Position numbers and translations under genes: made by a program. From Lutimonas halocynthiae (lineage in GTDB: Bacteria; Bacteroidota; Bacteroidia; Flavobacteriales; Flavobacteriaceae), in assembly GCF_030409835.1 (NCBI RefSeq), contig NZ_JAUFQO010000001.1, forward strand, positions 434,001 to 498,000: a DNA stretch of 64,000 nucleotides, given 5' to 3'. Below the pieces are notes generated by a model, which worked only from the letters and a program-made list of their open reading frames with translations, was not told the origin of the DNA and did not search any database. Positions 63,530 to 64,000 of the stretch are shown one piece after another. Positions within the stretch are counted from its first letter, which is position 1; each line of letters begins with the position of its first letter.

Positions 63530-64000
63530 TTATTTGTCGGAAAAGGGTTTAATTAATTGCACATAAACAGGGAAATGATCGCTGTAACCTCCAGCGTAGC
63601 GATTGTTTTCGAAACTTCTCAAGGGGTAACCTTTGTATTTTCCTTTTTGCGAGATTAAATAGGATGGGTTATAAATACCAGCCCGATAAAACACATATCC
63701 ATTGATGCTGCTGTTATCACTTTTTAAATTTGATGAAAGTATAATTTGATCAAATAGATGCAGGCCATCCCTGTATGACATTGAATTCCATCCTTTTTTA
63801 AACATGACTTCCATAGGGTTGAAAAATGGGTACAAGACATTGTTTTCTGCCTGTATGGGTTTTAGGAGGCCTTTTTTGATACTCTTGTCAATCGGGTCAT
63901 CATTAAAATCTCCTAAGATTAATATTTTTGCCTCAGGATTTGCTAAGGTGATGCTATCAGTCAATTGCCTTACCAAATATGCGGTTTTCATTCTTTTGGT
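63530..64000 (-). CDS. Endonuclease/exonuclease/phosphatase family protein (partial)
   Basis: Only the C-terminal part is in the window. The frame is still open at the right edge (T-K-R before M at 63991), so the N-terminus lies outside. Visible motifs are the EEP-fold KILILGDFNDDPIDKS and the closing YSDHFPVYVQL, whose Asp-His pair is part of the active site. The family hydrolyses phosphodiesters in DNA, RNA or phospholipids; the substrate is unknown. It converges with the MORN-like gene. Confidence 0.85.
   Translation of the reverse strand, partial: TKRMKTAYLVRQLTDSITLANPEAKILILGDFNDDPIDKSIKKGLLKPIQAENNVLYPFFNPMEVMFKKGWNSMSYRDGLHLFDQIILSSNLKSDNSSINGYVFYRAGIYNPSYLISQKGKYKGYPLRSFENNRYAGGYSDHFPVYVQLIKPFSDK

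Noticed and set aside
1-64000. CRISPR array, prophage, insertion sequence or tRNA/rRNA genes
   Set aside because: No repeat-spacer pattern, integrase or transposase, terminal inverted repeats or cloverleaf-capable gene was recognised in the intergenic regions.

Overview
The window looks like chromosome of a Flavobacteriaceae-type Bacteroidota. It is AT-rich. Several genes are preceded by the Bacteroidota -7 promoter element TAnnTTTG, and purine-rich Shine-Dalgarno sites are scarce. The gene content fits: a carboxypeptidase-like/TonB receptor, DUF4292, HU-CCDC81 plus SPOR, DUF1080, a large tail-specific protease, and lipoproteins with short lipoboxes. I saw no rRNA, tRNA, CRISPR array, insertion sequence or phage. 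No stretch longer than about 265 bases lacks a gene.

Layout. 0.04-2.9 kb: an SDR-type epimerase, tyrS and a YrdB-like membrane protein. 2.9-7.5 kb (minus strand): a compact secretion operon. It encodes an HlyD-type adaptor, an ABC exporter with a complete C39 peptidase domain, a small HTH regulator, three small double-glycine-leader peptides (55-58 codons, recognised here from the raw sequence) and a 73-residue two-helix membrane protein. This is the main discovery candidate: a probable multi-peptide bacteriocin or peptide-signal system. 7.7-16.4 kb: VanZ-like, two VOC proteins, two DUF1080 proteins flanking a fatty-acid-hydroxylase-family enzyme, a PD40 propeller protein, a cupin and a GH20 hexosaminidase. 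16.4-18.5 kb: cardiolipin synthase and an O-methyltransferase.

18.6-26.5 kb: two complete, diverged succinate dehydrogenase/fumarate reductase operons (CAB order) in opposite orientation, separated by an ECF sigma factor and a small zinc-motif anti-sigma-like protein. 26.7-30 kb: a methionine aminotransferase/omega-amidase pair, a PlsC-type acyltransferase and a small membrane protein. 30-42.4 kb (minus): TonB receptor, pgi, an M23 lipoprotein with a Cys in its metal-site motif, DUF3108, dsbD-tilS and a Prc-type protease.

42.6-64 kb: surE, lpxB, a MATE transporter, comEC with an apparent frame break at a T9 run, a conserved nucleotidyltransferase-TPR-DUF4292-EnvC-like run, a fructosamine kinase, thioesterase, SPOR protein, dprA, kbl, a QueD/PTPS protein, an LpxH-type hydrolase, radA, a homocysteine methyltransferase, an exported DUF695/RraB-like protein and an endonuclease/phosphatase gene cut by the window edge. 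Two competence genes (comEC, dprA) and radA occur here, and lipid A synthesis (lpxB, lpxH-like) is also represented. Names rest on motif recognition in translated sequence; no database search was run.
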